A DNA stretch of 64,000 nt from Limnanthes douglasii subsp. nivea (GCA_036936605.1 JAUPFV010000005.1:77698885-77762884), one strand, 5' to 3'. Positions 12,001-23,741 are shown, counted from the stretch's first letter. Numbers and translations: made by a program. Notes: generated from the letters alone by a model not told the origin.

Positions 12001-12356
12001 AGGAATGTTGCATACCAAGTGAAGCTGAGACCTTGGCATCTTCTCATTTCCACCAAGCTTATTCGAAGCTTGCTTTGCTCGACCTGAGATACATACAATG
12101 CAGTACTAAATCAACACAGCTTCATGAATCTTAAACTTTAACTTCTCATGCATATAAACATACATCTTAAGTGAATATACAAGTGAGAAGACTAACCAGG
12201 AGGAAGCAATTTCCTAGAAAACAACTTCTTCTTAGCAAATCTCCGGTTCCAATCGAGGAGCTGGAAGAAAATGCCGACACAACCACCAGGTTTAGGAGGT
12301 CGCTTCTCCGTTATCGCTAGAGAAGAAGCCGGTACAGCCGTGGTATCATCCATCAT
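9088..12356 (-). CDS. TRM/LONGIFOLIA-family protein (TON1-recruiting-motif type), five exons
   Basis: The spliced CDS is complement of 12197-12356, 12016-12083, 10278-11924, 9897-10026 and 9088-9782. All introns are GT-AG and phases agree, giving 2,700 bp and 899 residues. Two ATGs stand in tandem at the start; I used the upstream one. The N terminus has the conserved RPGGCVGIFFQLxDWNRRFAKK-like block (here PKPGGCVGIFFQLLDWNRRF). The signature PSLVAKLMGL (DUF3741-associated) is at about residues 108-117. A long basic, Ser-rich disordered region fills exon 3. SVLEVSFSNETC lies in exon 4. The last exon (ELLDSATSF onward) matches the DUF4378 C-terminal region. Known TRM proteins bind TON1 and target the TTP complex to cortical microtubules and the preprophase band, shaping cell division and elongation. 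The N-terminal block recalls the TRM6/7/8 group, but that placement is from memory. No lesion is seen, so this looks functional. Confidence 0.92.
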
Positions 12357-12830
12357 CTCAAAAAACAGCAAATCAACACAAAATTCAAAACTCTAAAACC
12401 ATTCAAGACACTACAAAACTCAAAAATTTCCAATAATGGAGAAACTAAATCAAAGGCTCCACTCAGACATCTAAAACATCTACATCTACATTTACATCAA
12501 CAATACCGATTCTCGATGCATAAAAGAGAGATAAAATCTGACTACAGCTAGAAGAAGAAAGAAGTGTAAAAATACGACCACACTACAAGATTTTCATCTC
12601 AAAAACAACAATCAACAACTTGACACAGAATCCAAAACCCTAAACTCTCCATCAAGACTAGTAAAACCCAAAAGAGAGAGAAACTGAATCAAAAGCTCTT
12701 CTTCCAGTTCACTTCAAGAGCTAAAAAAAAATCACACAAAAACAAATCTACACCACTAGCAATGGCGAATCTCGATGCGTAAAACAGAGACGGTGACGTC
12801 GGAAAGAGACAGGAGATGTAAGAAGGAACT

Positions 12831-12840
12831 GTATATATAG
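12831..12840 (-). promoter_or_regulatory. Probable TATA box of the TRM gene
   Basis: The minus strand reads CTATATATAC here. A start about 30 bp downstream would give a 5' UTR of about 440 bases (12357-12800) that is rich in AAC/TCA and pyrimidine tracts, typical of plant leaders. A TGACGTC word sits at 12794-12800. Confidence 0.5.
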
Positions 12841-14083
12841 ATTGTTTTCGTTGTTGTGGTTGTCTTGAAGCAAAAGTGAAAAATGATTCGAGAATCCAAA
12901 AATGATCGAAGTGAAAAAGAGCAGATAGAGTGTAGAAACGCAAAAAGTAGAGAAAAAAGAGAATCATGTGATTGAAAAGACAATGTTGTTGCAGGGAAAA
13001 GAAAGAAGATTGGGTCTGTAGCAGTGAAAGGGGCTCGAGGGAGATTGTTACAGTTCACTGTTCCGGTACAGCAGCAGAGGAGAGAGAAAGTAAACTAGAT
13101 TTTTATTTTAAAAAGTTAGAGAGAGAAACAAAGAAAAAGCCACGCGCATTAAAAAAAAGTAATATTAATTTATTTATTTATCTGGTAATTAGTCAAACAG
13201 AAGTTTTTGGTGATATTCACAAGTGGATATTAAATACTATATAAATCCAAAAATAATATAAATTCATAAATTTGTCGATTTATATGATATATTTGGAATG
13301 TATGAGTGTATTCAAAGTTTGTAAAATATAATGAGATGTCACATTATAGTAATATTTCACTATTTATAGATAGCGATGGAATGTGGAAAGTGTAAATGGA
13401 ATCCAACTTGCTACAACAGTTGAGAGTTGACACCGACACAAACTCGATTAGCCACTTCGACACGTCATTACATTTATACTAGTTTCTGGTTTGGTTTGGT
13501 TTGGTTAGGTAGGTTAAAGGTGGAGATAGATTAGTGTAAGAGAGTCGCATTTGGGGTTTCGTTAGCATAAAGTAGTAAATAATCTCTTACACGTGAGTTT
13601 CCATGAACCGGCAAGGATCTTAAAAGCCGAGGAATCTGTTTTTCTATTACTTTTAGATCTTAATATAAATTATTTTAAAAATTAGACTTTGATCTCAATG
13701 CAGTAAATTCGTACCACTGAAAACGTAAGATCTGCTAGGTTTAAATTAGTGTGGTGGAAATAATTGTGTCGGTTAACATCGGTGGGCAGTTAGTTATATA
13801 TTTTAAAAAAAAAAATTATTAATCCGTCAAAAATAAAATTAAGAATAATTATTAGAATTTGATATCATAAACTTTTTTTAAGGTAGGTAAATAATATTCA
13901 AAACTTTTTTCTTTCCGACTTATATTATATTATATATATATATATAAAAGAGCCTGAACGAAATATAATTATATTATTATTTTAGCAACCAAATTACACG
14001 GATTTATGCACTTTAAATATAATGGTTTATTATATAAATTTCTCAACCAAATTGCATCTATTTTTTGGAGATATTGTTCGAAA
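12841..14083. other. Upstream region of the TRM gene, no other gene
   Basis: No supported ORF. GA-rich and AT-rich DNA with a (TA)n tract around 13921-13947 and repeated TTGGTTTGG near 13488-13508. Probably contains the TRM promoter. Confidence 0.5.
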
Positions 14084-14088
14084 GCTAT
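14084..14088. repeat. 5-bp target duplication of Tat-1, left
   Basis: GCTAT directly precedes the TG of the left LTR and recurs directly after the CA of the right LTR at 24490-24494. Confidence 0.88.
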
Positions 14089-14495
14089 TGATGAGTCCGA
14101 ATTCTATTTATTCCCTGGACAGTGACAGATCGGTCCAAGGCCTCCAGACCGGACAGACCACTTCGAACACTTAGCCCATTGAACTGTTCGAACTATGACA
14201 AAAGTACTAAAAAACCTAAACACTTCTTGACTAAGCTGCTTGCTCTCCTACTAAGAACTCATGGGTCCTTGAACATGACCCAGGTCTATTAAACATGACC
14301 TGAAAACCCATAAGGCCCAAATGTAAGGGTATAAATACCCAACCACCTGCATTAAATGTGGGTAATGAAAATTAAATACAACCAGGCTGCTTAATTCTCC
14401 CTCTACTCTCTACTCTAAACATTAAACATCCCTATACTTCTACAAAACTTCAAACAAATTACCAATTTACCCTCAGTCGATAATTAACCTCGCCA
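14089..14495 (+). repeat. 5' LTR of Tat-1
   Basis: Begins TGATGAGTCCGAATTC and ends CTCGCCA. A TATAAATA box is at 14330-14337. It is repeated at 24084-24489. Confidence 0.94.
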
Positions 14496-14498
14496 AAA

Positions 14499-14515
14499 TG
14501 GCGACCACAGTGGGA
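14499..14515 (+). other. Primer-binding site of Tat-1
   Basis: TGGCGACCACAGTGGGA starts three bases after the LTR. The TGGCGAC start is the usual form in Tat elements. The exact tRNA primer was not determined. Confidence 0.75.
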
Positions 14516-14567
14516 GAAGAAGGTGCCTGAATCAAGCATTCAAAACCAGTAAGAAAAGTCAGTCTGA

Positions 14568-16745
14568 ATGAATCCGGACGACCCGGAAGTACCACCAGCT
14601 CTGCTCGAAGTGGTGGGTGAAAACGATGAGTACACTATCGAAGATCGCGATAGGCTAAAGGGTGAAATAGAAGCTCTGAGGGCAGAAAAGACTAAGATGG
14701 GCATGAAAGAAAAGTCCAAAGCATCAGTTGCTCATCACACCGATAACCCCAGGGAGCATGAGCCTTCAAAGACTCATGTGAGTACCAAAAAGACTCATGC
14801 CAGCTCCAAAAAGTCTCACCGGTCTAAACCAGTAGAGAGTTCTGATTCAAGCTCAGTATCTTCTGATAGCTCTTCGGATGATAAGGGAGTTGAAGAATCC
14901 TTATCCGCTAGCAGCGATGAGGGTCGAACTAAAAAGAAGCAAAAGCAGATAAAAAAATATTCAAGAAAAAGGGATAGACATGGAAAGATGAAGAAGAATA
15001 TCGGCAAAGGGTCATCTCACAGCCGGAGGCATGTAGACCGGATGCTGATGGATCCTTTCGCTTTCCATGATGAACCAGGTATCTTTGCAACTCCTAATGA
15101 GGATACTGTGTTCAGTCGTGGTAGAAATTGGAGGCAATCTCCATTATCTTCCAAAATTCTGTCCGACAACCTCCCTAAGAGGTTTGATAGCACCAAAATG
15201 GAAAAGTACGATGGCAGTTCTGATCCGGACAACCATTTGGAACAATTTAAAAACTTCACGATGAACTTTGATGACGATGATAAACTACTTTGCAGAGCCT
15301 TCTCCCAATCATTTACGGGGAGTGCTCTAAAATGGTATAACAGCCTACCACAAGGTTGTATCAAGAATTTCGATACTTTTTGGGTGGCCTTTCGAAGGCA
15401 ATTTGTTGGGAGTAAAGAACTAAAGGGCAATGGGGACACAATAATCCATTGTGCCCAGGAACCAAATAAGTCCTTGAAAGAATATATAAGCTGTTTTGTG
15501 AACACCAAGAATGGGTAGGCTGATTGCTTCGAGCAAGTGGCAATAGCATCCCTAAGACAGGGCCTGAACCTTAGCAATTTGGCTGATTCAGTGACCAGAA
15601 AGAAGGTCATGACTTGGGGAGGGTTGCTGAATCAAGTTGGAAAACAGATTAATGTTGATGAAACGAAGAAAACCAGGGTGCACAAGCAGGTAAGGTCTAC
15701 CCTGGTAGCACCAAATCCCAATCAGAATCAGTCCGGGAACAAGGCAAAAGAGACCGGCCAGGGGCATGGTAGGGCTAAAGCTCAGTCTCAGCCAGCTGCT
15801 CCTGCTCAGAGTCAGCAATCCAGAAACAAGAGAGGCCCTTGGGTTCAACCGGAGTGGTTCGCAGAATTGAAAGAAAGTGTGGCCACTATTTATGATAAAA
15901 CAAAGGAAGAAGTGCATTATAGAAGACCGGCCACACTGAAATCTTTTAGAGAACATCGCAATAACTCTTTATGCCAATATCACAATGATATTGGCCATAC
16001 CACTGATGATTGTATAGCTTTGAAACAGGAAGTTCAGAACTTGATTGAAAGGGGAAAGTTGGGGGATTATGTCAAAAGAAGAGGAGGTAACAGGCCTGAC
16101 AATACTCACCGGGTTGGTCCAAGTAATGCTGCTCCGGAGGGAGCCATGGTTATAATTGAGAGGTTTGATGTGGAATCTGAGTACTTGGATCCTGATCCAA
16201 CTCGAAACAGAGTGGGTGCAATTGAGGAATGTTCTAGGACGGTCTCCGGACTCATTAAGTTTTTTGAGTCGCTTACAATTTTCGGAGGGGATACTATGAC
16301 AGCTCCTACTGCTTCTTCGAGGAAGAGGCACGTTCATACTTTAGCCACCCATCTAGAAGGAGGCATGACTTCCTATCAGTCACAAAATCCATTCCCCTTC
16401 ATTGTTTTTTATGAAGATGATTTAAGAGATATAGCTGGCCCTCATGAGGATGCTGTTGTCATAGGAGCATCTATTGGGGGCAATAACATAAGACGAATTT
16501 TGGTGGATACTGGAAGCTCAGCCAATATCCTTTTCTTAACCACATACAAGAGAATGAAAAATCCAGCTGTAATTCAGATTTCGGACAGATCAATTGTGGG
16601 CTTTACTGGAAGCTCAGCAGATGTGATCGGAGAGTTCGAAGAGGAAGTTCTATTGGGTAAGGGCCCTTTCAAGAAAATGGTCAGGATACTTTTTATCATG
16701 GTGGATTGTCCCACTTGCTATAATGTTATTCTAGCGAGGTCTTAG
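14568..16745 (+). pseudogene. Tat-1 gag and protease
   Basis: One frame runs from ATG 14568 with a single in-frame stop (TAG at 15516-15518), and ends at TAG 16743-16745. The N-terminal part is charged and Ser/Lys-rich. The Retrotrans_gag core follows (PLSSKILSDNLPKRFDSTKM, then FTGSALKWYNSLPQG). The zinc-knuckle-like CQYHNDIGHTTDDC lies near 15970-16020. The aspartic protease motif LVDTGSSANILFL is near 16500-16540. In Tat-2 the position of the first stop is Leu (TKNGL), so the stop is a point lesion in this copy. The gag product forms the particle and the protease cuts the polyprotein; both roles are inferred from the family. Confidence 0.88.
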
Positions 16746-17142
16746 CTCTCTAGGATGCATGCAGTGGCTTCGACAGTCCACTAGTGCTTGAAATATGCTG
16801 TTCAGGGACAGGTGGGAGTTGTCCGGAGTAGTCAAAAGGTTGCAAGAGAATGTTATGCTACAGCCCTGGCTCCTCGGACGTTGGGGGCAGTTCGTATCAA
16901 CGAGAAATAGCAATTTAAGGGGCTTTCTGGGGGTGAGGGTGAAATTGATGACCCCAGAGAGACCCCTGCAGTGTTAATACCAGTCGAAGAGGTAGAGACA
17001 CATTGTCTAGAAGAAGGAAAAAGTGTCAAGATAGGGTCCAAAATGCCACCCGGTCTGAAAAGCGAAATGTTAAAGTTTCTGAAAAAACCATCAGCACGTT
17101 TTTGCTTGCTGCAATGTTGATGTTACTGGGGTTCCAGCAGAT

Positions 17143-18543
17143 GTGATATCACATCACCTATCAGTCCGGAAAGACATAGCATCAGTGGTTCAAAAGAGAA
17201 GGGCTTTTTCCAAGGAAAATGTTGATGTTATTGTGCAAGAGGTTGACAGGCTCACAAAGATGGGGCATATCAAGGAGTCTCAATATCCTTTGTGGACTGC
17301 CAATCCGGTTATGGTGAAAAATAAAAATGGCAAGTGGCGCATGTGCATTGACTTCACAGATCTCAATAGAGCTTGCCCAAAAGATTTGTATCCAGTCCCC
17401 CGGATTGATCAGCTAGTAGACTCCACCTCTGGGAACAAGCTGCTATCCTTTATGGATGCCTTCTCCGGATACAATCAGATCCAAGTAGATCCGAAGGATC
17501 AAAAGCATACCACATTTGTCACTGACAGAGTTCTTCATTGCTATAAGGTAATGCCGTTTGGGTTGAAAAATGCTGGGGCTACTTATCATAGATTAGTAAA
17601 CAAAGCCTTTGTTGATCAAATTAGGAGAAATATGAAAGTATACATTGATGACATGATGGTGAAGAGTGTGGATGAGCAATTGCATTTGGCTGATCTCCAA
17701 GAAACTTTTGCCAACTTGGTAAAAGTAAATTTGAAGTTAAACCCAGAAAAATGTGTGTTCGGAGTGTAGTCTGGGAAGTTTCTAGGCTATATTATAAGTG
17801 AGCATGGGATACAGCCCGATCCGGACCAGCTTAATGCTCTATTCCAAATGGAGCCTCCTCGAAATATTAAAGAAGTACAGCAGCTAACGGGGAGATTAGC
17901 TGCTTTAAACAGATTTATCTCAAGGTCTTCGGACAGGTGCGCCCCGTTCTTTCAAACCTTGAAGGGTGCAAAGGGATTCGATTGGACCCCACAGTGTGAT
18001 GAGGCTTTCAATGAGATCAAGAAGCACTTGTCCTCCCCTAAAACTTTGTTTAAACCAGCTGATGGGGAGACACTCTTCGTATATTTGACAGTTTCAAGTT
18101 GTGCCATCAGTGCTGTGTTGGTAAGAGAAGTGGATAGTTATCCCCATCCAGTGTACTACATCAGCAAAAGTTTGATAGATGCAGAAAGGCGTTACTTGAA
18201 ACTCGAAAAGTTAGCATTAGCCCTGGTAATAGCTGCAAGAAAAATGAGGCCTTATTTCCAGGCTCATCCTATCATCGTCCAGACTTCTTTTCCCTTGAAG
18301 AATTTCCTCCAAAAGACAGACATTTCAAGCAGGATGACTAAGTGGTCAGTAGAATTGGGGGACTTCGACATAGATTTTTCTCCTCGAACAGCAGTCAAGG
18401 CCCAAGCTGTGGCTGATTTTTTGGTTGAATTTCACTCCGACAGAGATTCAGAGCAGACTACTGACATGAAAGATAAAAAGGTCTGGGTTGTCCGGACAAA
18501 TGGTGGATCTAGCACCACGGGATGTGGTGCAGGGGTATGTTGA
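17143..18543 (+). pseudogene. Tat-1 reverse transcriptase and gypsy-type RNase H
   Basis: This is an RT domain with YPLWTANPVMVK, FMDAFSGYNQI, MPFGLKNAGATY and the catalytic YIDDM (near 17640-17655). It is followed in the same frame by the gypsy RNase H (AVLVREVDSYPHPVYYISKS, then LALALVIAARKMRPYFQ). One in-frame TAG at 17767-17769 interrupts the frame within FGV*SGKFLG; Tat-4 has FGVRSGKFLG there. The RT frame differs from that of gag-pro upstream, and 16746-17142 contains more stops, so a frameshift lies between them. The frame is lost again near 18530 within the second RNase H. Confidence 0.88.
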
Positions 18544-18965
18544 CTTCTCAGTATGGTGACAAAATGTACCAAGCTATATGTTTTGCTTTCAGGGCTTCCA
18601 ATAATGAGTCTGAGTACGAAGCGGCTATAGCTGGATTAAAGTTAGCCTACATTTGTGGGGCTAAGAGGGTCAAGCTACTGAGTGACTCTCAGCTTCTTAT
18701 TCACCATGCCCAAGGTCAATCTGAGGCTAAAAAGGAGCAGCTTGTGAAATATTTACTCCTTCTTAAAAATGAAGCACTCAAGTTTAAAAGTATTGTTTAT
18801 GAGCATATACCCTGGACAGAAAATGAGCTAGCAGACTCATTGGCAACCATAGCGTACACAAAGTCATATCCATGGATCCATGTGCTGGAAAGCCCCTCCA
18901 TTCAACTTAATATGGGTGAAGAAGAGGAAATTTTTGAAGTACAGGTGAAACAACCACAGGACTGA
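18474..18965 (+). pseudogene. Tat-1 second (archaeal-like) RNase H domain
   Basis: The domain starts with VRTNGGSSTTGCGAG in the RT frame, shifts near 18525-18540, and continues as MYQAICFAFRASNNESEYEA, LLSDSQLLIHH and NELADSLATIAY. These give the D-E-D-D set, except that the first Asp appears as Asn (TNGG; Tat-2 reads TDGG). Tat elements are known to carry this extra RNase H between the gypsy RNase H and integrase. It is repeated in Tat-2, Tat-3 and Tat-4 of this window. Confidence 0.82.
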
Positions 18966-19001
18966 AGGTTTCCTCTCCTGCAATACCTCTCCGATGGTAT
19001 C

Positions 19002-20198
19002 GTGCCTCCGGATAAATCACTGGCAAGAACATTGAAACATAAGGCTCATGGTTTCATCATATTGAGAGACGTTTTGTATAAAAAGTCTTACAGTAAACCT
19101 CTACTGCGCTGTTTGGGGAATGATGAGTCTCAAGTGGTCCTCTCCGAATTGCATGATGGTGAGGAATCAGCTCACTGTGGATTCGGGGCTTTAACAAGGA
19201 AAGTTTTACTGGCTGGCTACTATTGGCCGTCTATCATGAACGATGCTAAAGAGCTGGTACGAAGGTGTGACCCATGCCAGAGGTACAACAATGAAATTCA
19301 TGTCTCAGCGATTCTCTTAGAATCAATTTCTGAGCCTATACCTTTTGCTCGATGGGGGTTGGATTTAGTGGGGTCTCTCCCTATGGCATCCGGAGGGCGC
19401 AGAACTATAATTGTTGCTATAGATTACTTTTCGAAGTGGATTGAAGCAGCCCCTCTAGTTGGAACAACATCAAAAGCTGTTATAAAATTTATTCTATCCA
19501 ACATCTGTTGCAGATTTGGTGTCCCATGAAAGATAACAACAGACAATGGGCCACAGTTCGACAATAGGGAAATTGAGAGTTTCTGTTCCTCAAGGGACAT
19601 ACAACATTATTTCTCTTCACCTTTCCACCCACAAGAAAATGGGCAGGTTGAAGTGGCTAACAAGACTATTATGTCCGGTTTAAAGAATAACTTGGAAGGG
19701 GCTGCTGGGAAGTGGCCTAGTTATTTACAAGAGGTCTTGTGGGCCTACCGGACAACACCTGGGGCTGCAACACAGGAGTCACCTTTTGCTTTGGTCTATG
19801 GGATGGATGCAATAGCTCCTATAGAAGCAACTCTCTCATCATTTCATGTTCACAACTTCTCCGAATGTACTAACGAAGTGGCAATCAGAGGTCAGCTTGA
19901 TCTAATAGAAGAAAGACGAGTTAAAGCTCACCTTAGGGTTACGCACTACCAGGGTTTGATGAGAAGTAGATTTGCTTCCAGGGTTAAAAGAAGAGATTTT
20001 CAACCGGGGGACAAGGTCTTGAGGAAAGTCTTCTTACACACTAAAGAGAAGCTGCTTGGCAAATTGGCCCCGACTTGGGAAGGACCTTATATGGTTGTTG
20101 AAAGGCTTAAACCTGGAACATATTGGCTAGAAGACAAGGATGGAAGAGTTCTGACCCACCCTTGGAATATCGAACATCTCCGGATGTACTTGGAGTAG
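19002..20198 (+). pseudogene. Tat-1 integrase
   Basis: Integrase in one frame with a single stop (TGA at 19527-19529, after RFGVP). The HHCC zinc finger is visible (ELHDG, SAHCG, RRCDPC). The DDE residues are in GLDLVG, TTDNGPQF and HPQENGQVE. The C terminus (PTWEGPYMVVERLKPGTYWL) ends at a TAG after HLRMYLE, with no chromodomain. The stop is where Arg would be expected in PRKITTDNG, so a CGA to TGA change, as by CpG deamination, would explain it. Integrase inserts the cDNA into chromosomes (family knowledge). Confidence 0.88.
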
Positions 20199-22206
20199 CA
20201 TTTGTGTAAATATTTACTTGTTTAAACATCCATGTAAATATTTGGGGGTATACTCTTTCCTCCCTGGTGGCACGGGGAGGTTTTAATTAGGTGTCTGGGT
20301 TTTAAATAAATTGTGATGCCTTCTTAAAAATTTGAAGTGTTCTTACTTTATTTTTTGTCACATCGTCCGGATTGAATTAAAGGAATGATGACTACTTAAA
20401 CATTTGTCATCGGAGAATTTAAACACTCTCACTATGAAATAACTAAGGGCTATTTAAACACCAGCCAACAAAATTGGAACAAACTATGAAAGAAGGTGAG
20501 AATTGTGCAAAACAAGGATATTCATTAAAATAACTTAAAATTCCTTTGCCTTCCAAGGACTTTCAAATCGTCAGAACAGAGTAAAAGATCTATTCGGTCA
20601 GATGTCGGACACACAAACAAAAAAGAGTGTATTGGCCTTCCAAGGACTTTAGTCTGGATAAAAAGTAAAAAGTAATTTATAAGTTAAGGCTGAGCCTTTA
20701 AAGATGGCTCAGCTTCATCTACCTTCTTCTTTCCTTTAGGATCATCTTTCTCTTCGTTTGGGCTCTCCCCGGTATGTTCTTTGTCATCAGATGAGGATGC
20801 ACTGGAGAAGTCAAATCGATCGCCTTCGGCCATTGTGTGATATGGGAGGTCGCCAACCTCTACATGGAGCCATAAATCCCCAAGGTTCCTCTTTAGAAAC
20901 TTTTCATGGAAAAGCAGGACCATGTCTGATCTCACATTCGCATACATTTGCTCTTGGGTGTCGATCACATTGTTGGCGTAAGCATCGATCTTGGCTTGGA
21001 TTTTAGCCTCCTGCTCCCTTAGCAAGGCAGTTTTCTCCTCGGCAGCCTTGGACACTGAATTCTCAAGAGCAATCTTGTCACTGGTTAAGTTGGTGATGAT
21101 TTGTTCCTTGGCCTTGGTCTCCCCTCTTGAAGTGGCAAGATCTTTCTCCAATCCGGACAGCTTCTCCCGGAGCTCTGTGATAGTGTTCTCCAGTGTGGTG
21201 ACTTTTGTAGTACTTACCTCTTGGTTTCTCTTCAGCTCTTTGTTTTCTCCCTTTAAAATGGCAGCATTCGAAGTAGCAGTAAGAAGATCGTCGGACAGCT
21301 TCTCTTTGCTAGACTTGAGGTTTTTGATGATGTCTGCCTGATTTCGAACTTGCTTTTCCAACGCAAGCACCGACTGAACATTGCTTAACAAAGAGTAAGC
21401 TATAGCATCCTTATCGTTTGAAACAGTAAAGGTCTTACCATTAAAAGTGACCGAATTTGAAGTGCTCGGAGGGAGATAAGACTCGGCGAAATCATCTCTA
21501 GGAAGATTCATGAAGTACTCACCAAGCCCACCAAGACCAGTGATGTCCACACCGTCAATGCTAAGATCTCCCTCTTCGACCTCATCGGTTTGGAAGTCAC
21601 CAGGTATCTCTTCTGCTTGTGTTGGGTCAGAGGGGTCAACTTGGGGAGGAGGCTCCGAAGTCCGGAGAGAAAGCTCGTCACCCTTAGAGGTCTTTTTCTT
21701 CTTGGCCTCCCTGTCTTTGCTTTCACCTCCCCGTTTACAATCTCTTTTGGAAGCCCTTGGAGGATTTGGGGAGTGCACTTCTTGCCTTTCAGTCTCCTGC
21801 TCCACCACTTCCAAGAGAGCAGCATCAATTTGACTGGGGACTGGCCCCTCCGGATGTATTGGAGCATCCTCCTCCACCTCTCCAGGGTTAGCTTCACCAA
21901 CCACTTTTTTGCCTTTCTCTATGCCTTTCATCTTGCTCGGGGCTTTGGCCCGGCCTGACAAGTAGAGTGTCCCATCTGGTTCATACCTCCTTTTGAGCAC
22001 AACATCCGGAGGAGGCTGAGTGGTGAGCTCTTCCCATGTTAAGTCTCTCCGACCTGTGGTGTTCTACAAATGAGACCTTGCCAAGTTGCCTCCAGTAAAA
22101 GCAGCATGGAACCGGTTCCCCCACTTCTCAGCAGCTCAGGCATTGATCTTGGTACAAGTAGCCTGCCCGGTTTTCAAGTGGTCACTGAAGTCCTTGGGCA
22201 GTTCTG

Positions 22207-22278
22207 CTAAGGCAAAAATAAAACAAATTAATTTAAACTAACTTAAAAAAAGATAAGAGTGTAAAGCAGGAGACTTAC
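22207..22278 (-). other. Intron of the Tat-1 aORF
   Basis: The 72-bp intron has donor GTAAGT at 22278-22273, a T-rich body and acceptor CTTAG ending at 22207. Splicing joins RWRSD to ELPKDFSDH in phase 1, the same position as in Tat-4. Confidence 0.7.
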
Positions 22279-23338
22279 GGTCACTCCTCCACCTGCTTGT
22301 GAGAAGAGTCGGGTTGATACCAGACTTAATTTTCTGCCCATTCTCCCATGCACCACTTACGAACAGGAACTGGGTCTTCCAATTCCTCTATGACTCTAGC
22401 AAGTCATCTACAGCTTTGAAGTTATCCTCCATGTTGAAATGGTAGAAGGGGATGTGATGGTTTCTGCAGAGACTATCCACAGCAGCAAACTCCTCCATTG
22501 GTAGAGGGATCCCGGAGAGCCTTGAGGCCATAATGCTAGCCATGAGGGTGTACCAGGCATTGGGGCTCAGCTGGCTCGGACAGAGCTTTATCAGATGGAA
22601 GTATCTGACAATTTCTGGGTCCAGAGGGAATCTAAGTCCCCAATTGAACAGCTCCGTGAAGATGACTATCTCGCTTAGCTTGCAGTCCATAGGAGTTTCT
22701 GGGTTGATAGGGATTCGTATATTCACGTTCTCCGGAATTCCCCACTTCGTACGCATCCGGCCCAGTTCAGCTGTGTGGATGAATGCGTAGTTAATTTTTT
22801 GCAGGGCGAGGAGGTACTTAACCTGGAACTTGTGAAAACAGGGCCCCACCCTTCCTTCAAGACTCTCCGGCAAATCCGGATGCCTCAAACACAGCTTTTC
22901 ATTGCCTTTGTCTTTTTTGGCAGCAATGGCACTACTAGTCTGTCCGGAGGGCTCAGACTCAAATAGAGCCTCTTCGATAGAGTCCTCCATTACTTCCTCC
23001 ATGATTATTGAGGGATTTTCAGCAGCTGTGGTAAGGGGAAGGTTCAGAATTGGCTCGGCTTGGCTTCCGGACTGCTGAGTTCCAGTGTTCTCTTGGTTCT
23101 TGGCCTCTGGTGGGGGCTCTGAGGCAGATGTGTCCCTCCCCGGACTTGAGCTAATGCCCTTTGGACCGGGCAGTCTGTCCTTGGGAACTTTTATGGGCAC
23201 TTCTGACCCTGTACCACTGTTTTTGGCACCCGATTTTGAGGGGGTGCTCTTGGAAGCTTGGCCCTTAACTAACCGGCCTTTTCTCCGGTCAACTAGTTTT
23301 TAAAGGGAGTGCTCATTGTCTGACCCCATAGCTATGAA

Positions 23339-23350
23339 GGGGGGGGGGGG
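23339..23350. repeat. 12-base G homopolymer
   Basis: The run encodes four Pro codons (FKPPPPFIA) in the aORF and does not change its frame. Confidence 0.9.
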
Positions 23351-23732
23351 TTTGAAACTAGTTACAGTAACACCTGGCTCAACCACAGGTTCCGATTCTT
23401 GAACCGAGGAACCTGAGATAATGGAGGAGAGATTGGTTTGAAATAACCTTTTCGGCTTGATGCCTTTAGAAGAAGAAGAGCCTTGATCTGACTCTGCGGC
23501 TGAAGTTACTGGTATGTCGATGGGCGAAACGGGTAGTCCTGCTGCGATGCGTCTTTCCCTTTCGACCTTTTGCGCCTTTTCTAATTCAGAGAGGTTGAGC
23601 CACCCACCTTTGATCAGAGCGTTCCTCGCTGTAAACATAAACAATCTGGGCAAAGTTTTGCTTTGGAGAGAAAGAGTTTTAAGAAGTTGCAGAGTAAATA
23701 TGAGAGAGATGGTAAAATAGTAGAAAGTGTTT

Positions 23733-23741
23733 TAATTTATA
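23733..23741 (-). promoter_or_regulatory. Possible TATA box for the Tat-1 aORF
   Basis: The minus strand reads CTATAAATTAAAAC about 95 bp before the aORF ATG, a suitable distance for a separate antisense promoter. Not proven by sequence alone. Confidence 0.4.

Larger units (their letters stand above)
20684..23638 (-). pseudogene. Tat-1 antisense ORF (aORF), putative gypsy-type transposon protein
   Basis: Transcribed opposite to pol. Exon 1 starts at ATG 23638 (MFTARNALIKGGW) and runs to 22279 with two in-frame stops (23298-23300 and near 22387). An intron at 22278-22207 has a GTAAGT donor and TTAG acceptor. Exon 2 continues in phase (ELPKDFSDHLKTGQ) with two stops before the 438-codon frame ending at 20684. 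The middle (FHKFQVKYLLAL to FYHFNMEDNFKAVDDLLES) matches the plant domain known as putative gypsy-type transposon/Transposase_28. Exon 2 is a long coiled coil, followed by DMVLLFHEKFLKRNLGDLW and an acidic tail. Function unknown. Related ORFs are present in the other three Tat copies in the same relative orientation, so it belongs to the element. Confidence 0.85.

Noticed and set aside
12756..13244. Several 90-100-codon ORFs on both strands upstream of the TRM gene
   Set aside because: They lie in the presumed leader and promoter of the TRM gene, overlap each other, and contain low-complexity residues only.
21508..21900. Alternative ORFs on both strands in Tat-1
   Set aside because: They are out-of-frame shadows of the coiled-coil exon of the aORF.
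23339..23350. G12 run as cause of a frameshift in the aORF
   Set aside because: The frame before and after it is the same and the run encodes Pro codons. The break downstream is a TAA stop, not a shift.
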